The translations under genes were made by a program, and so were the position numbers. DNA of 64,000 nucleotides from Gaiellasilicea sp963707575 (lineage in GTDB: Bacteria; Actinomycetota; Thermoleophilia; Gaiellales; Gaiellaceae). How positions within the stretch are numbered: the first letter of the stretch is position 1; every line of letters starts with the position of its first letter. Where the stretch lies: the NCBI GenBank assembly GCA_963707575.1, contig OY970171.1, positions 248,001 through 312,000 of the forward strand, read 5' to 3'. Under the pieces are notes generated by a model. That model saw nothing but the letters and a program-made list of their open reading frames with translations. It was not told the origin of the DNA and did not search any database. Below are positions 62,731 to 64,000 of this stretch, in pieces.

Positions 62731-64000
62731 CCCGCCGTGAGCGCGATCTCGGCCGGCAGCTCGTCGGGCTGGTCTTCCGGCTCGAGCTCGACCCGCGTGC
62801 GCGCGTCGAAGTAGACGTACGACGTCGTCAGCGCGACGAAGGGCATCGAGAGTGCGTAGACGACTCCGGCGACGACGTTCACGAGCCCAAGCGGTGCGTC
62901 CGACGCGAAGATCAGGAGGGCGCCGATGAGCGGCCCGGTGACGAGCGCGATCAGGCTGCCGGCGACGACGAGCGACGCGACCCGCCACCAGCGGCCGCGC
63001 ACGAGCTCGCTGCTGCGCTTGAGAGCCGCCCACGACGAGCGCTGCTCCAGCTCGACCACCTGGGCGAGCAGGGACCAGCGCACGGCGAACCAGAGCGCAA
63101 CCGGGATGAGCACCGCCGTGAGGGTCAGCGCCACCCAGACCACGACGGCGATCGCGATCGCTCCGAGCAGGGGGCGAATCCGGGTCATGGCCTGGGCATA
63201 GGCCTCGACCGGGCCGATCGAGCCGCCCTCGTCGATGCGAGCGAGAGCGCAGGTGGTCGCCGCCTGGACGAGCGAGATCCCGAGCAGCGTCAACGTCGCG
63301 CCGATCGCGAACGTGAGCAGCACGAGCGCGCCGGCTGCCTCGCCCGAGACGTCGCCACCCGTCAGGTCGAGCCCGCCGAGGATCAGAGCCTGGACGAGCG
63401 CGATCACCAGTGAGAGCGGGATCAGGACCGCGCCGATGCCGAGGAAGAGCCGGGCGTGCCCGACGTACATGAGCCCGGCGGCCGAGAGCACCTGCCCCCA
63501 GCTCCGTCTCCGCGCAAGGCGCAGCGGCGTTGCCGGGCGCCAGGTCGTCCTCGTCACGGCGAGCGCGACGAGCGCGAGCAGGGCGGTGAGAGCGAGCAAC
63601 ACCGGGAGCGGGCTCCGCAGGAGCTTTGTCAGCGCTCTCGACCCTCCTCCGACCGCGGAGCAGAACAGGTCGGTCGCTCCGGTTCCGAACAAGCCCCCGG
63701 TCGGCACGGCATAGGCCTGCGCGCGCCAGTTCTCCGAGATGGTGATCGGTTCCGTCCACGACCGCTTCAAGTTCGGCCCCGTCGGACCGTTGAAGAACGC
63801 CTCCTGCAGCTCGCCCCAGCGCCCTTCGAATGCGATCCAGGGCAGTGACCGCCGCGCCTCGGACGCGTCGCTCGGGATCGTCACGACGACCGGGTCGAGC
63901 TCGACGTGCGGCCCGCGTGTGTCGTCGCAGCCGACGCCCTGCTCGGCCGAGCTGCCGAGGAAGAGCGCCTCGTCGAAGAAGTTCGCGTGCGAGCCGGCGG
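62727..64000 (-). CDS. Vps62-like / membrane fusion protein (5' end outside the window)
   Basis: The visible 423 codons begin within a domain with SHANFFDEALFLGSSAEQGVG, CDDTRGPHVELDP, LPWIAFEGRWGELQ and NGPTGPN: the pattern of Vps62-like proteins. After about residue 110 there is one helix, then a membrane domain of about six helices with the SWGQVLSAAGLMYVGHARLF and RRSSELVRGRWWRVASL type of repeats found in membrane-bending or glycerophosphodiesterase-like families, ending in an acidic tail. The frame is open to the right edge; an internal GTG at 63884 is not the real start since homologous sequence lies upstream. The function is unknown. Confidence 0.8.
   Translation of the reverse strand, partial: AGSHANFFDEALFLGSSAEQGVGCDDTRGPHVELDPVVVTIPSDASEARRSLPWIAFEGRWGELQEAFFNGPTGPNLKRSWTEPITISENWRAQAYAVPTGGLFGTGATDLFCSAVGGGSRALTKLLRSPLPVLLALTALLALVALAVTRTTWRPATPLRLARRRSWGQVLSAAGLMYVGHARLFLGIGAVLIPLSLVIALVQALILGGLDLTGGDVSGEAAGALVLLTFAIGATLTLLGISLVQAATTCALARIDEGGSIGPVEAYAQAMTRIRPLLGAIAIAVVVWVALTLTAVLIPVALWFAVRWSLLAQVVELEQRSSWAALKRSSELVRGRWWRVASLVVAGSLIALVTGPLIGALLIFASDAPLGLVNVVAGVVYALSMPFVALTTSYVYFDARTRVELEPEDQPDELPAEIALTAG

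Noticed and set aside
63400..63884. Start of the last gene at GTG 63884
   Set aside because: In-frame upstream sequence to the window edge continues the Vps62-like domain, so the gene is longer and cut by the window.

Overview
The window is very GC-rich and fully gene-packed, with many 1- and 4-base start/stop overlaps (ATGA, GTGA, TGATG). The order rpmE, DUF1385, prfA, prmC, sua5, glyA, upp, wecA, atpZ, atpI, atpB, atpE, atpF, atpH, atpA is the classical actinobacterial arrangement. Together with the large Ig-repeat surface protein, a fused trpCF and the SWTSA-tailed subtilase it suggests a deep-branching actinobacterium, perhaps Thermoleophilia (Gaiellales/Solirubrobacterales). That placement is inferred from gene content and order; no rRNA or tRNA gene was found.

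Layout. 1-15461, mostly minus strand: translation and ATP-synthase housekeeping cluster, interrupted by a plus-strand hydrolase (3.2 kb), a secreted M64 peptidase and a tandem OsmC pair (9.9-13.4 kb). 15.5-22.5 kb: duplicated DUF4389 membrane protein, M48 peptidase, ETF-quinone oxidoreductase with etfA and etfB, secreted M23 peptidase. 22.5-26.6 kb: HipA-like kinase with DUF3037, and the two subunits of a split B12-dependent acyl-CoA mutase carrying isobutyryl-CoA-mutase specificity residues, separated by a metallo-beta-lactamase-fold gene. 26.9-44.2 kb: one 5763-residue repeat protein. 44.2-52.7 kb: TauE-like exporter, cobalamin adenosyltransferase, acyl-CoA dehydrogenase, HD-GYP regulator, methyltransferase, 3-hydroxyacyl-CoA dehydrogenase, thiolase, and two exported proteins of unknown role. 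52.7-58.5 kb: complete trpEGD(CF)BA operon. 58.6-64 kb: subtilase, hybrid histidine kinase, and a Vps62-like membrane protein cut by the window edge.

Working together. The scattered acyl-CoA genes (mutase, adenosyltransferase, acyl-CoA dehydrogenase, ETF and ETF-QO, hydroxyacyl-CoA dehydrogenase, thiolase) form a near-complete route from isobutyryl-CoA through butyryl-CoA to acetyl-CoA with electrons passed to quinone; only a crotonase is missing here.

The most unusual material is between the genes. (i) Two ~165-bp elements (5093-5256 and 62563-62730) share a 45-nt conserved core around a variable hairpin and are closed by very long helices of unrelated sequence, with G.U pairs that are legal only on the strand carrying the core: a candidate structured RNA. 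(ii) A second family, two hairpins joined by a conserved CTTCAGGGGTCTT-type linker, fills three convergent gene junctions. (iii) A ~197-bp insertion at the start of atpA duplicated its first 20 bases. (iv) Many genes carry a TANNNT -10 box ending 6-9 nt before the start codon, implying leaderless mRNAs. (v) Two genes can only start with CTG, both in CTGA overlaps.
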